From Samsoniella hepiali (taxonomy: Eukaryota; Ascomycota; Sordariomycetes; Hypocreales; Cordycipitaceae): a stretch of 64,000 bases of DNA. The first letter of the stretch is position 1. Each line of letters starts with the position of its first letter. The stretch spans positions 2,728,001-2,792,000 of the forward strand of contig LNDK02000066.1 in assembly GCA_001455915.2 (NCBI GenBank), read 5' to 3'. Below are positions 11,201 to 22,732 of this stretch, one piece after another. The notes beneath the pieces are model-generated. The model ran no database searches, had not been told where the DNA came from, and saw nothing but the letters and a program-made list of their open reading frames with translations. The position numbers and the translations under genes are program-made.

Positions 11201-14200
11201 GCATTTACACGATACCGGAAAGCATTCATGATACACACAATTTGGGGACATATAGACACGGAAATTTCCAACACAGTTTCTTCGCACAAAGACCTGTTCC
11301 ACTGATCACTCGGTGTAGACGTTGGTAGATAAGAGATTTGCATCTCACTCGCGCATAGGTTTAATTTTTTTTTCTATGATTCATTTTCTCCCACCTTCTT
11401 TTGCTTCCTGCAACCGCCGTGTCTTACCTGGGTGTTTACATCCATGTCGATACAGCCCTGTCAATTGTATGAGCCAGTTTGTCTGGTCGCCATGACGGCC
11501 CTTTGCTGCCCTGAGACAGCGGAACAAAGGAACCTGCACTTGGCCTCTCTAGTCTCCAAATAGATCAGCCTCACCCAGCCCGAGCCTGCCATCCCCGCGC
11601 GACAATCAAGCCATGTCTTTCCCCGGACCGTCAACAGCCTGCCGCTGTGGCGGGGTACGTATGTACGCCCTTTGCGAGATAATTCCCGCGTTACTTGTTT
11701 TTTCCTACAGTGCTTTTTTTGCTTCTTTTCCAGGCACAGACAGCAGGCACAAAGGTTAGCGTCCATTGGACTACTACATAGAGGTTGCATCTGCGCGGAA
11801 CAAGAGATAAAACAAAGTTCTGGTTGTCGATCTCACTGCCCCTCTTCCCGCCCGACCTGCGCTGGTCCGGTCCGGATGGGGTCGAGGCAGCTAGCATTTG
11901 GCCGAGCGACGCCACGCAGCGAAGCCAAACACGCTCACACACACACGCACACAAGATGACTAGTCTCAAGGATGCCGCCTTCTCCCAAATGACGGAAAAA
12001 GAAAAAGTAAACCGGCCGGAAATGGATTAGGATGAAACGTACGAGTGTGTGTGTCTGTGTGTGCGCGCGGGGTGAGCAGGCGGCCGCACCATCAGGGCGA
12101 GGGAATCGAACGAGCTGGGAGAGCCGGAGGGCGGGAGAATGCGACATCAACCCATATCCCGGTCCAACCGGCTGGCTTAGCTGCCTCTTTGGGGCGACCA
12201 GTTCCTCCACCACCTGCAAGCCACGAGACGGAAGCGGCCAAGGCCTCCTGCATCCCAAAGGTCACGATGCTACATTGTCGCCAAGACGAGTAGGCCAGAC
12301 AAAGTAGCAGAGCCTGGTCTCTATTTTGGTGTGCACGCCCTCACCGCAGCGGTTAGACCGGCAGCAGCAGGCTGGAACAAAATGAGGGCAGACGCAGGCT
12401 GCGGGCACGATTCCGCGTTCATGAGTAGAACCTTGTCTCTGATGCCCTGTTTTTGAAACATGGTCACACTGAAATAATAGTCTGCGGAAATAGGCAAGAG
12501 ACAGACGACGGGAAGAACCAATTTAGTGGTTTGCAGCGTAATTGGACGCCTTGAACGGGTGCCAGGGCTCGCTGACTTTGACCAATGGTCGACACTGATG
12601 GCTTACGGCGGCAGCCCTCTCTGCCTGGCTGTCTCACTGGTGAGAAAATGCGGCATCGCACATCATCGGCGACCGGATGATTCAAGTTGAAAACAGAGGG
12701 CCAACAAAAAAAGCCCCGGGCAGCAGGAAGCGCTCTCCCCAACGCCGATCGATGACGTTGTGGTGCTCATTTCCAGTGTGTGCGGTGACTGGGCCAGGGT
12801 CAGGGGTGGTGGTGGGTGGGTGTGTCTCTGCACAGGTGGGATGGACTGTTTTTTTTTTTTTTTTTATAAACAAGATGCACCAGAGATGAACATGATTTAC
12901 CTTGACAGTGGCTTTGACGCAGGCAGTGGCGAAAAAAAAAAGAGGCGCATGTCTCCAGCCATGTTTCGGATTTTTGCGAGAAACGGCAGCATTATCTCCT
13001 GCCCATCACGGCCCCTATTGTCAATGCCCCCTTGATGCAGACTGCCACGCTTGTCTAGTAGTATTCTTCTCTGTTGAGACACGAAATTACTACATGACGG
13101 TCCCCCCGCCGCAATGCAGTCTCAAAAACCTTGGTGTGCTAATTCAGGGGAGTGCATATTGCCTATACCGCTTTTCCAGGATCGTGAGATATGCCGGGGT
13201 GTTTCTGGGCCACCAATAACACTGATAGGAGAAAAAAAACTCTGTCCACGATGGTCTTGAAAATTTCAATGCCAGTGTAATCTCCTTGCCTGCAGCAACC
13301 CACCGGTGACAAGGTCCCTGAAAAAGCCCACATCGGCGACCACGATATCTAGACTTGCGGAGGGGGGCGTGTACACGAATTAAGAAAGAAAAAAACTCCG
13401 ATGTCGAAAAATAGCTAATTTCATGACTGCAGAGACGAACAGAGCTACTGCTGCAGGTTTCTCCCCCTTCTCACTAGAAACGTAATTGTACGAGACCTCC
13501 TCAGACGATACACCGGTAGTCGTTCTCAACTGACTTCCAGCGTAGCCTGGAAACCCCTGAGATTTGCCACGTTTTTCAAGACCTTGGCTTCTTGTTTAGC
13601 TTTCTCGTACCTGATTCGTGTTCCTGGATTTGGTCCGCTAGTCCCTGTCGAGCCAAGTGCTCGTACTCTCTCGTTCGGGTTGGCCTTTTTTGCCACTAAC
13701 GGACCTTAGTCCGGACTTCGGACCAGTTCCTCGCCCATTTCCCTCAACGGGGGAAAGGGGGGGGTTTACTCCAGTTCCAAAGGGGGGTTGTCAAGTCAGT
13801 CCACACACAACCTTTCAGGAACCAGTGCCGGCCAAGCTGAAAAAGGAAAAAGGGATGTGCAAGTATCGAACTATTCTGCTCTTTAGCGAGGTTGCTTTGA
13901 CAGCGATACTCCGTGGGTAGGTGACAGAGTATCACGCCACGGGAAGCCCAGAAAAAGGCCGCTTTGGGACAGATTGGCAGGGTGCTGTCCCCAGATGGCG
14001 ACGCCTGACTCGCCCCATCTGGTTCGTCCGACATGTGTCAATGCCAGGAGAGGATCGCATAAATTTCTTTTTTTTTTCTTTCTTTTTTTTTTTGTGGCAA
14101 GCCACCCGAGCTGTTGATGCAAGCACGTTGCCGAAAGAGTTTATTACGCTTAGTAGCATTTACCAGTAAATGATGGTGGAAAGATAGAAATGACCAAGCC

Positions 14201-14522
14201 ACTCATCTCTTTATTTCATTGTAATATGTTATAGGATTATTATTGCCAAGCATCCCATCATCTCCGTCGGTCTGACAAAGTCATTGGTCACGCCCACATG
14301 CCGGCCCTCCTCTCGCTTGGCGACTCCAAATCGCCCGTGAGCTGAACAACAGGGCGCGGCATTCTTGGTTTCCATTTTTTTTTCTGTCCATGATGCTGGT
14401 TATTCTGGGGAAAAGACCCCATGACTCGACAAAAGGCCGTTTGTTAGTTAGTCTATTGTGCTGGTCCTTGGCCGAAGGAGACAAGGTACATGCCGGCCTT
14501 GTACCTGAATCCGATGGCTCGT
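11201..14522. other. gene-free stretch (right part of desert)
   Basis: No supportable gene is seen. It contains T tracts at 12849-12865 and 14067-14091, GT-rich sequence near 12043-12066 and CA-rich sequence near 11936-11954. Pyrimidine-rich patches at 11695-11735 and 13560-13690 look leader-like but lead nowhere coding. The right edge is the 3' flank of the spliced gene that ends at 14523. Confidence 0.55.
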
Positions 14523-15487
14523 CTATTCATGCTTTCGCAGAGTGACATACCACCCACCACTGGTACTGTCTACGTGGGGACCAAGTTTGCCGAGCTCTTC
14601 GGCGAACAGCGCCGTCTTGGTGGCATCCTCGTGTAGCTGTATGATAGATAGGCCTGTTAGAGTCCAGACAATGGAATTGTGTTGTTTCATGGAATGCCGA
14701 AACCCTACCTCGATGCTCTCCCATCCGAGGAGGAAGACAGAGAGCAACCTATCCTTTTGCGGCAGACGGGTGGTCGCCGTAGGAGCGGGCGCTTTGTCGC
14801 CTTCGACCAGCGTCGTGTTTGTCGCGAAGCCCCAGTCACCGCCGACAAAGCCCAGCATGTCGAAGCAGTCCGTGTACGACTTGTGCACCGACTCGCGAAT
14901 GGCATCGTCCAGGACCGGCGCGCCTTCTTTGAAGCGTAGCACAACCTAGCACAAGCAGCCGTTAGCCACCATCCTCCACACTTCAAAGAGCATGCCGCAC
15001 GTCCCTTGGCCAACCCGGTGTGTCGGGTTCGTAGTGCCGAAGTTTAATGCAAAGGAGCGAACGAACCACTTCACAGATGGGAGCATCTAGTGCCGAAAGT
15101 AAATCGTCGTGGTTGCTGCCGTTCATCTCGACGGTGACGTCAGCAACCTCGCCGTCGACGAGTTCCTCGAACGAATCACGCAGAGCCGTGTCCCATTTGG
15201 ATTCCTGCGGCCATTCTGATTGGACAAGGAACAATTAAAATTCCATTTTTTTTTTCTCTCTGTCACCATGAAGATGGGGATGCTATCCAGACATCGCAAG
15301 GTTACTCACGTATGATCCAGGTGATCTCGTGTCTCCGCTTGGGCACGGGCTTGCGCATCGAGATTGAGTAGCCAAAGTACTGGCTCAAAGCGCCAGCTTT
15401 CGCTACTGCCTCGCGTACATCGTCAAAGGTGCCGACCGAGATTGTGTCGTCCGATGGCAAGTTGAATCGTAAGATCTGGGACCTCAT
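14523..15487 (-). CDS. conserved-looking hypothetical protein, four exons
   Basis: I read exons at 15487-15310, 15215-15001, 14945-14709 and 14636-14523, giving 247 aa. Introns begin GTGAGT, GTGCGG and GTAGGG and end CAG, TAG and CAG. The second has a GCTAAC branch site and the third CTCTAAC. The third intron is 72 nt and in frame, so unspliced RNA would still be read through; removing it joins a tryptophan-glutamate-serine motif directly to a helix-like segment. The start is the only good ATG at the 5' end (15487). The protein is soluble, acidic, with no signal peptide or membrane segment. The pattern of strand-helix-strand blocks loosely recalls dimeric alpha/beta-barrel (ABM-type) proteins, but I see no diagnostic motif and do not assign a function. 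It is divergent from SAM37 over about 1 kb. Confidence 0.75.
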
Positions 15488-16032
15488 GTTGGAGAGATGT
15501 TACTGGGGTATGGTCTCTCAAACTGTCAAAGGAAAACACGTTTGGCCCCCTCTTGATACCTGATGTCTCAACCTCAGCAGGCAGCCGCTGACAAATGCAA
15601 CGTTCAGAAATACGCAAATCAATTCCGGTGGCTTTCGCGGTTCCAAAATTCACGGCTGACTGAATTCGTTTCTCATTGGAACACGATCTCATAACCGCCG
15701 AAGCTTGCCCCTCAACCCCCTCATTGATCGACGTGAACGCCGCTCGGGCGTTTGGCCGCTGAACTTTCACGGTCGCGGTGCGTCACGTGGAGCGCTGAGC
15801 ACTGACAGTGAGTCTGAAATCTTGATCGCACGTCCAACTGGTGGTTTTGTATTTCATGTTCAGTGGTCTATTTACTTCCCATCCGTATTAGGGATTTTTT
15901 TGTGAAAAGTGTTGCCAGCGGAGAGGCTTGTGTTTACGGTTCTCTGCACAACTTCGTTTCTGTGCAAACAGCCGCCGAGTTGGAGGGTTGCAGCTGCAAC
16001 GCCCGTGAACATTGCAAAATCTCAACCATTAT

Positions 16033-16078
<46 letters not shown>

Positions 16079-16506
16079 TCTACACAGCCCTTTCTGCGCT
16101 GAATTCAGATACTTGCGATACAAGTATCTCAGCATGACTCTGCAGAGTCAACTTCAATAAGGACTTTGGTCCCCAAGACAGCATGGGGCTAACATCCTGG
16201 CCGCCGGTTCGGTCTCCCAAAAATAATTCGCGAGCTTTCCTTTTCTGTATAATAATCACAATCCGAATGAATTTCGAGGCAGAATTTGTGTTGGTAACAA
16301 CGATCATCACAGATACCTTGGGGGCGACAACCTCATACTTGGTTTGGCTGGGCTGGGCGCTTAGAAGCCGGCCCCGCTAAAATTTATCAACCAGCCAGAT
16401 CCCCTGTCTAGCATCCGCGCCAGTTTGGAGGCATCAGAAGGACGCTTCATCATCACTCACTCGTCCACGACAGCTGGTGGCGCACTATCCAGACTGAAAG
16501 TCCGTG
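15488..16506. other. divergent intergenic region, 14523 gene / SAM37
   Basis: This is the shared upstream region of two divergent genes. It holds a 42-base A tract and no credible ORF. Short open frames here are AT-rich or cross the A tract. Confidence 0.7.
16034..16075 (+). repeat. uninterrupted 42-base poly(A) tract
   Basis: A single run of A from 16034 to 16075 is the longest homopolymer in the window. It sits between two divergent genes, about 430 bases upstream of the SAM37 start. No gene-like or retroelement-like sequence precedes it on the + strand and I saw no flanking target-site duplication. It may be a nucleosome-excluding promoter tract or an old retroposon tail, and its length in the assembly may be inexact. 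Confidence 0.9.
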
Positions 16507-18001
16507 ATGCTGGAGCTACACGTCTGGGGCCCAGTCTTTGGGGTCCCCTCCATTGACGCCGAGTGCATCGCTGCCATCACATACCTCCACAATGCCGTCC
16601 GGGATGATGTTGCATTTTCCATCGTCCCCAGTAACGACGCCTCCGTGAGCCCATCAAGTATGTTCCATCTCCTCATCCGCAATCATGTTCCATATCTGCA
16701 CACTCTCTCTCTCTCTCGTCACCCACCAGCTTCCCCTCACCTACGCGGCGCCGTCCACGTCACATTTCCTCACCAGAAAGCCTTCAACCCTGCTCGTACA
16801 TATGAAACATTGAAAAGGTTGCCTGCTGACCTTGTTGCGCTCCCCCGCTCTCAAAGACTTACTTCCGGCATTGAACCATAACGGGGTGTGGACAAGCGGC
16901 TACCGCGCGATTGTGAGATATCTCATCTCAGAGTCTCTCGCCGACAACCTGGACGCCGACCTGACTGCCACGCAACGCGCCGATGTCGCCGCCTTTAGCG
17001 CCTACCTCAGCGTCCACGTGTCAGCCCTACTTGATCTCTCCCTCTACGTGTCGGCCGCCAACTGGTCTGCCACGACGCGCCCTGCGTACTCGTCGCTGCT
17101 CAGCTTCCCCCTGACCTGGACCGTACCACCGCTGATTCGCGACGATGCCATCCAGCGTGTCGAGCACCTTGGCCTCGCGGAGCTCGATACAGACTTTGAT
17201 CCTCATGGCGGCTTGCATCTAACCGCTAGCAGGGACGCCCTCCCGGAGACGTTCCGCAAGCATCTGCCAGGGACGTCCAAACACAAAAACACTGTCAAGG
17301 AGGAAATGACCCCGGAGCAAGCAGTTGCCATTCGACTCTTCAGTTTAACTGAGGACTGCTTGGGAACCCTGGAAAATCTTTTACCAAAAGCGCAGAGGCC
17401 AGCGCGTTTCTTCCCCAGCCGAGGCTTGACGTCTTTGGACTGCCTGGCTTTTGGCTACCTTGCCCTGATGCTCAAGGCGCCTGTGCCGCGAGCGTTCCTC
17501 AAGGATTGGATGGCAGAGCATGCACCATATATCACAGCTTTCGTTGATGATATACTTGACAACCATACCTCTTTACCAGGCGGCGTCTGTTGGGTTGCTT
17601 CGCCTCAACGCGGTTATCTTTCTGCCACTGGTAGAGTGCTCGACTCCATTGTCCGGCACACACCGATACTTGGCAGGCATTATGCCGGCGAGGTACGCCG
17701 CCGTTGTGAAGAGAAGACTGTCGGTGTCGATCAGCGGGCTATGTCGCTGGCAGCTGGGCTGCTCTTCACTGGGGCCACGTTTGGCTACCTAGCGTACTGG
17801 TACCGTAATCTTGCGCCGTTTGGCGCCCGCTCACAGACTTGGCGCTCTCACACGCCGGGTAGCTCGCGTCTCAGTCAGTTCGGTGAGCTAGGTTCCATGC
17901 TTGACAGTGTCCTTGGCCCTGTTCGGCCTGCTGCGAGTCCCACGGCCGCCGGTCCGGGGACAGGTGGACGCATTGTCGACATTGATTCCGAGATTGACTG
18001 A
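16507..18001 (+). CDS. SAM37: mitochondrial outer membrane sorting and assembly subunit Sam37 (Tom37/metaxin family)
   Basis: Exons are 16507-16657 and 16857-18001, 431 aa. The 199-nt intron begins GTATGT and ends AAAG, with a GCTGAC branch-like site; splicing restores the family pattern of an N-terminal 'LHVWGP..GVPSID.ECIA' strand-helix segment followed by 'LPAL...GVWTSGY.AIVRYL'. Sam37 belongs to the SAM complex that inserts beta-barrel proteins into the mitochondrial outer membrane. The family has thioredoxin/GST-like N- and C-terminal parts, and residues about 347-366 near the C-terminus form one hydrophobic segment that may be a membrane anchor. The first ATG of the frame is at 16507; the GTG before it is not a plausible start. 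The gene converges on PIG-U with 248 bp between stops. A second splice pattern using the CAG at about 16730 gives a premature stop, so I reject it. Confidence 0.88.
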
Positions 18002-18249
18002 GCACGTCGCTTGAATCACGTACGTCACAAAAGTTTTATACCCCTCCTGTATTTATATAGCATCTACTGTAAAACATGTACAATGATGGATAGGAAATGT
18101 AATTTTATCAATGATTTCAATTCTATGAATACCTTTCATGCGCCTACAATCGTACAAGTGGATCTGGAGATGCCCTTCACCCTATCCATTAACACTGTCT
18201 TGCATATCATTCCAGTTTTGCACTGTCTTATTCTTGATCAACACCAACG

Positions 18250-19681
18250 CTACAGTTGCTTTATTTCCTTGCCAATCAGATCGGGTCTCTCGATATCCAG
18301 CTCATCTCTCAGCACCGCAAAAGCCAAGTCGCTTACGAGCAGACTCTGGCCTAAGCTCCAAACCAATGTGATGGCGTAAAAGAAATTGGCATTGCCGCTT
18401 CCCGCGTATATCCACAGGTGGTAAAAGGCAGGGCCCAAAAATGACGAGTACAGCACTGTCGACGAAGCTACGAAGCTGTAGCGCATCAGTGGGAACAGGT
18501 GGCGATACAGCGGGAGCATGCCCAGGAACAGCGCCGTGTCTGCAATCGAGGGATATGGCTTGAAGATGGCAAAGATGCCTACAAGCACTGCGAGCGCAGC
18601 AAGGGGCTGCTTGCGCAGTCGTATCGAAAGGCCGCCGACGTAGGCGCCAAGATGGAGCCAAAAGACGCCGAGGAAGAATGCCCGAAATGGGTCGAAGATT
18701 TCGATGAAGAAGTACCACCACAGACCGACATTGGGGGTCAGGTCTGAAAGGGTCAACTGGATGCCATAGGTGCGCGCGAAGAAGGTCCAAGAGTTGCCCG
18801 TGAGCGCAAACGACATGCCGAATAGTAGCGCGAGGATTATAGCCACAATACCGAGGCTAGTGGCGGTAAAGGCGGTTGCGTTGGTAATGGTGCGCTTAGC
18901 CGATTGGCGGTCGTATGCGAGTATAATGAGCGGCGGGAGAAGCAGGATCGGATACATCGATAGATACGAGGCAAAGGCCAGGGCGACCATGGCGTTCAAG
19001 GGCGAGCCAACGAGGGCCTTGGCGATGGCGTGGAGAACGGCGCATGTCGTAAAGACGCTGGTCGAGCGGCCGAGGCAGGTGGCGATAGTAAGGGGGTTAA
19101 ATAAGAAGCTATCACAAGGTTAGTATCTTGCTCCTAGAGCAGAAATGACGTCGAAGAAGGGTGCAAACGTACGCCGCAGCAATAAACACGCCGGAGGTCG
19201 TCTTGGCCCGTCGCGGCGAGGAATAGAGCTTCGTCTGGCCGGCTTCGCCCGAGTCTGCAATAGTAGAGAGCGCGCTGGCGCTCAGCAGGTCGACGAGGAT
19301 ATATAGAATGGCTGTGAAGACGGGCCACTCCTTGACGTTGGGGAGCAGCGAAAAGAGGGGGAGCAGCAGGGGCGACTGGTGGAAGACGCCGCCATCGTAA
19401 GGATCGACGTTGTGGTTATATAGAAACAAGCCTTCTTGCACTATGCCCAAAGTTCCATGTTAGCTTCTATACACAACCGGCTGCTTTGCGCATTCGATCG
19501 AATTGCGCCGGGGGCGGAGAGGGGACGCACATCGTTTGAAGCTGGTGACGGGGGTCGAGATCTCGACGCGGCCCGTCAAGAGATCCGGCAAGCGGGGGAA
19601 CGCCGTGAACAAGAGTAATCGCAACAAAGCAGCGCCGACGAAGACGCCGGCCTTGTTCCGTAGAGCCATGGTTGCGGTCAT
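18250..19681 (-). CDS. GAB1: GPI transamidase subunit PIG-U (Gab1/Cdc91 family)
   Basis: Exons are 19681-19531, 19440-19173 and 19108-18250, 425 aa, close to the usual length of the family (about 400-435). Introns start GTGCGT and GTACGT and end TAG; joining them restores the family hallmark 'RVEISTPVTSFKRLQEG' and then 'YDGGVFHQ..LLLPLF', and across the second junction 'FLFNPLTIATCLGRST'. PIG-U is a polytopic ER protein of the GPI transamidase complex, which transfers preformed GPI anchors to the C-terminus of proteins. Eight or more hydrophobic segments are visible from end to end, with an N-terminal segment at about residues 12-28. The start is the ATG at 19681, in the right place for the short lumenal N-terminus. 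It is divergent from Pescadillo across about 710 bp. Confidence 0.93.
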
Positions 19682-20392
19682 GACATGATCCCCCCGTGGC
19701 GATTTCGGGAGCAGCGCGAAGTCTTGGAGAGCTTGCCCGATGTCAAGGCCACTTGGCCCCTGCCCATCCGAGGGAGTCGTCGCGCTAGCGGGTCGCCTTG
19801 GCCAGCCTGATGTGAAGCGAGGGGAGTGCTATTTTCGCATCAAACTAGATATCGGGAGGAATAAACAAAATTGAGGATTGAAGGGATTACAGCTAAAATA
19901 GAAATGGCAGAAAAAAAGAAAGCAATTGCTTACAAGGGCCTTGAGAGCTTCTTTCTTATCATACCGTGCCTATCCTGGCCCTGGTAGCTCAAAGCATCAG
20001 CAGCAACATGGTGGGGCATCCCATCAAGATATCAATATAGGTACCATTGGCGACGATACAGACAGAGTTTTGCTGGTAGAACTTATGTTGAGTGAACTAG
20101 ACATTGGATGATAGCCATAGTCTTTTACTACTTTTTTCTGGATTTTCTTTTATCCTTCAATCTCTCGGCGACGCACTTCTCTTCAATTCTCGCTTCCCCA
20201 GCACTAACAATGAATCGCGCTAGTCCTATCCGGGAGGTCCTCCAGGCGGTGTCTGTTGGCACGAAATTTTCTAGCAAAAAAAAAGTTGAAGTTTTGAGCG
20301 GCTGGCTCAGCGCAGACAGCCACTCTCGCGCCCCGCCAGTTATAAACTGGTTGTCCAAGAATAATTCTTCACAACCACCATCACCACGCACA
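19682..20392. other. divergent intergenic region, PIG-U / Pescadillo
   Basis: This is the shared upstream region. On the Pescadillo side a CT-rich block (20125-20200) looks like a start-site region. The sequence CACTAACAATG at 20202-20212, followed by GCTAG ending at 20222, has the spacing of a branch point and 3' splice site, so a 5'-leader intron is likely. Confidence 0.55.
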
Positions 20393-22375
20393 ATGGCTCG
20401 CATCAGGAAGAGAGGCGATTCCGGCGCCTCCAAGAACTTTGTTACCCGAAACCAGGCTATCCGAAAACTCCAAATCAGCCTTCCCGACTTTCGAAAGCTC
20501 TGCATCTGGAAGGGCATCTACCCGCGCGAGCCTCGCAGCAAGAAGAAGGTCTCCAAGTCGTCCACTGCCTCCACCACCTTTTACTACCACAAGGACATTC
20601 AGTACCTCTTGCACGAGCCTCTGCTGCAAAAGTTCCGCGACACAAAGGCCCTCGAGAAGAAGATTTCCAAGGCCCTCGGCCGTGGCGATGTCAACGATGC
20701 CGCCCGTCTCGACAGCAACGCTGGCCGCCCCGAGAAGACGGGAAAGCCCAACTACACTCTCGACCATGTCGTCCGCGAGCGCTATCCTACATTTGCTGAC
20801 GCTCTGAGAGACTTGGACGACTGCTTGTCCATGCTTTTCCTCTTTGCCAACCTGCCTTCCACCTCCACGGTCCCGGCCAAGATGATTGCCCGCTGCGAAA
20901 GACTCTGCTTGGAGTTCCAGCACTATCTCATCGTCTCCCGCAGCCTCACCAAATCCTTTCTTTCCATCAAGGGTATTTACTACCAAGCTAATATTCAGGG
21001 CGAGGAGGTACTATGGCTCGTTCCTTACAAGTTCACCCAGCGCGTCGTTGGTGATGTCGATTTCCGCATCATGGGCACCTTCATCGAGTTCTACATGACC
21101 CTTCTCGGCTTCATCAACTTCAGACTTTACACCTCAATTGGTCTCAAGTACCCTCCCAAGTTCGATCTGGTCAAGGATGAAAATGCTGCCGAACTTGGTG
21201 CCTTCACCCTCGAAGGCAAGACCCTAGTCGGTGGCGAGGAGCAGAAGCAGCTGGAAGAGATTGCCCATCGCCCCGACCCCAAGGTCCAGGCTGCTGTCAA
21301 CAAGGTTGTCAAGTCCTTGACTTCTGGTGCGGCCAATGGCAAGGAAGCTGAAGCTACGACTGAGGATGAGCAAGAAGACGCCGGTACTCTTGACAAATTC
21401 GAGCCTGCTGCGCCGGGCGGTGATGTCATGCTGCAGCCGGCCGCTGGTGGCAGCGGTCAGGGTGCTCTCTTCTCCAACTTCACTTTCTATCTCTCCCGTG
21501 AGACTCCCCGTCAACCTCTTGAATTCATTCTTAAGGCTTTCGGCTGCAAACGTGTTGGCTGGGATGCCACTCTCGGCGACGGTGCGTTCACCACCAACGA
21601 GCTGGACCCTTCCATTACCCATCATGTTGTTGATAGACCTGTTTTGCAGGCTGCTGCTGCTGAAGAGGGCGACGGCGAAGACAACCAGACCTCTCAAAAG
21701 ATGACACAAAACCAGCGTGTCCCTGGTCGCATATACGTCCAACCCCAGTGGATCTGGGACAGCGTCAACGATGGCGAGCTGAAGGAGCCGCACATGTACG
21801 CTCCTGGCGCTTCTCTTCCTCCTCATTTGAGTCCGTTTGTCAAGAATGTACAGGGTGCATACGACCCCACAATTCCTCTTGAGGAGCAAGAGCCTGAGAA
21901 CGAGGCTCTCGAGGCCGATAGCGATGAGGAAGCTGAAGCTGTTGATGCTGATGGTAATGCTGATGAGACTGCTGAAGGCATGGATGTAGGCGATGCGGAG
22001 GACGACGAGGATGAGGATGAGGATGAGGACGGCGACGAAGATGTTGACGAGGATGAGGACATGGAGGAGGAGGATGAAGACGAGGTCGCACAGCGTCAGC
22101 AGGAGCTTGAAGCCGAGATGACCGGTAACACTGTCAACTCTAAGAAGGTCAATGCCAAGACCAAGGCCAAGGCGGACGCCCGCAAGGCCTTCACCAAGAA
22201 GTCGCGTGAAGAAGCCGAGGATCTTGAGCGTGCCAAGGGTATGCTGAGCAAGAAGAAGCGCAAGCTATTTGAACAGATGCAGTATACGAATAACAAGAAG
22301 AGCGCTGCTGACGAGAAGCTGCGCGGAAAGAGAAGAAGGTTGGAAAAGGAAAAGGCGAAAAAGGCATCGGCGTAA
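20393..22375 (+). CDS. NOP7: Pescadillo homologue, ribosome biogenesis factor Nop7
   Basis: Single coding exon of 660 aa from the ATG at 20393. Pescadillo is the core of the PeBoW complex (Nop7-Erb1-Ytm1) that acts in the nucleolus in 27S pre-rRNA processing and 60S subunit assembly. The N-terminal Pescadillo domain is plain (start MARIRKRG, then 'RNQAIRKLQISLPDFRKLCI', 'KGIYPREPR', 'FYYHKDIQYLLHEPLL'). A BRCT domain lies at about residues 357-477 and includes 'QPQWIWDSVNDG'. Then come a run of Asp/Glu (about 520-570) and a Lys-rich coiled-coil tail. The frame stays open upstream to 20108, with another in-frame ATG at 20210 that would add 61 residues. I choose 20393 because family members start there and because the upstream ATG appears to lie inside a leader intron. 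Confidence 0.95.
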   Translation: MARIRKRGDSGASKNFVTRNQAIRKLQISLPDFRKLCIWKGIYPREPRSKKKVSKSSTASTTFYYHKDIQYLLHEPLLQKFRDTKALEKKISKALGRGDVNDAARLDSNAGRPEKTGKPNYTLDHVVRERYPTFADALRDLDDCLSMLFLFANLPSTSTVPAKMIARCERLCLEFQHYLIVSRSLTKSFLSIKGIYYQANIQGEEVLWLVPYKFTQRVVGDVDFRIMGTFIEFYMTLLGFINFRLYTSIGLKYPPKFDLVKDENAAELGAFTLEGKTLVGGEEQKQLEEIAHRPDPKVQAAVNKVVKSLTSGAANGKEAEATTEDEQEDAGTLDKFEPAAPGGDVMLQPAAGGSGQGALFSNFTFYLSRETPRQPLEFILKAFGCKRVGWDATLGDGAFTTNELDPSITHHVVDRPVLQAAAAEEGDGEDNQTSQKMTQNQRVPGRIYVQPQWIWDSVNDGELKEPHMYAPGASLPPHLSPFVKNVQGAYDPTIPLEEQEPENEALEADSDEEAEAVDADGNADETAEGMDVGDAEDDEDEDEDEDGDEDVDEDEDMEEEDEDEVAQRQQELEAEMTGNTVNSKKVNAKTKAKADARKAFTKKSREEAEDLERAKGMLSKKKRKLFEQMQYTNNKKSAADEKLRGKRRRLEKEKAKKASA

Positions 22376-22732
22376 AATGGTCTTAATTTCTTGTGTTATA
22401 TAGCAAACTCATAGATTAAATGTTCCTGAATGATACAATATTTATTTTCATGAATATTCAAAGAGCCGAGGAGTGACGGCGCCGTGTGCGAGTGTGAACT
22501 TTGTGCAGGGTCGCTGGTGGCGCGGACAAACAAGACCAAATTCCTCGACGTGGGGCTGGCAAAACTTCCCTCACTTTCACTTTTCATCGTCGGATATATT
22601 CACCACTGCCACCGCTAGCTGCCGGCGACGCGCTCTAAAATGAGGAAAATAATAAGATGAATGATGATCTATACACAATAGTAATATATATATCGACAAC
22701 TCTTTAGTGCATGACAGTCACGCCGCGCCGTC
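22376..22732. other. intergenic, Pescadillo 3' flank and Rrn9-domain gene promoter
   Basis: This is a 357-bp spacer between two genes on the same strand. It is AT-rich near 22395-22450 and 22640-22700, where ATAATATATATAT-like sequence lies 35-60 bp before the next start. No other feature is seen. Confidence 0.6.

Noticed and set aside
16832..16856. Upstream extension of SAM37 exon 2 as an independent start
   Set aside because: It starts at TTG inside the intron; splicing from 16657 restores the Sam37 N-terminus.
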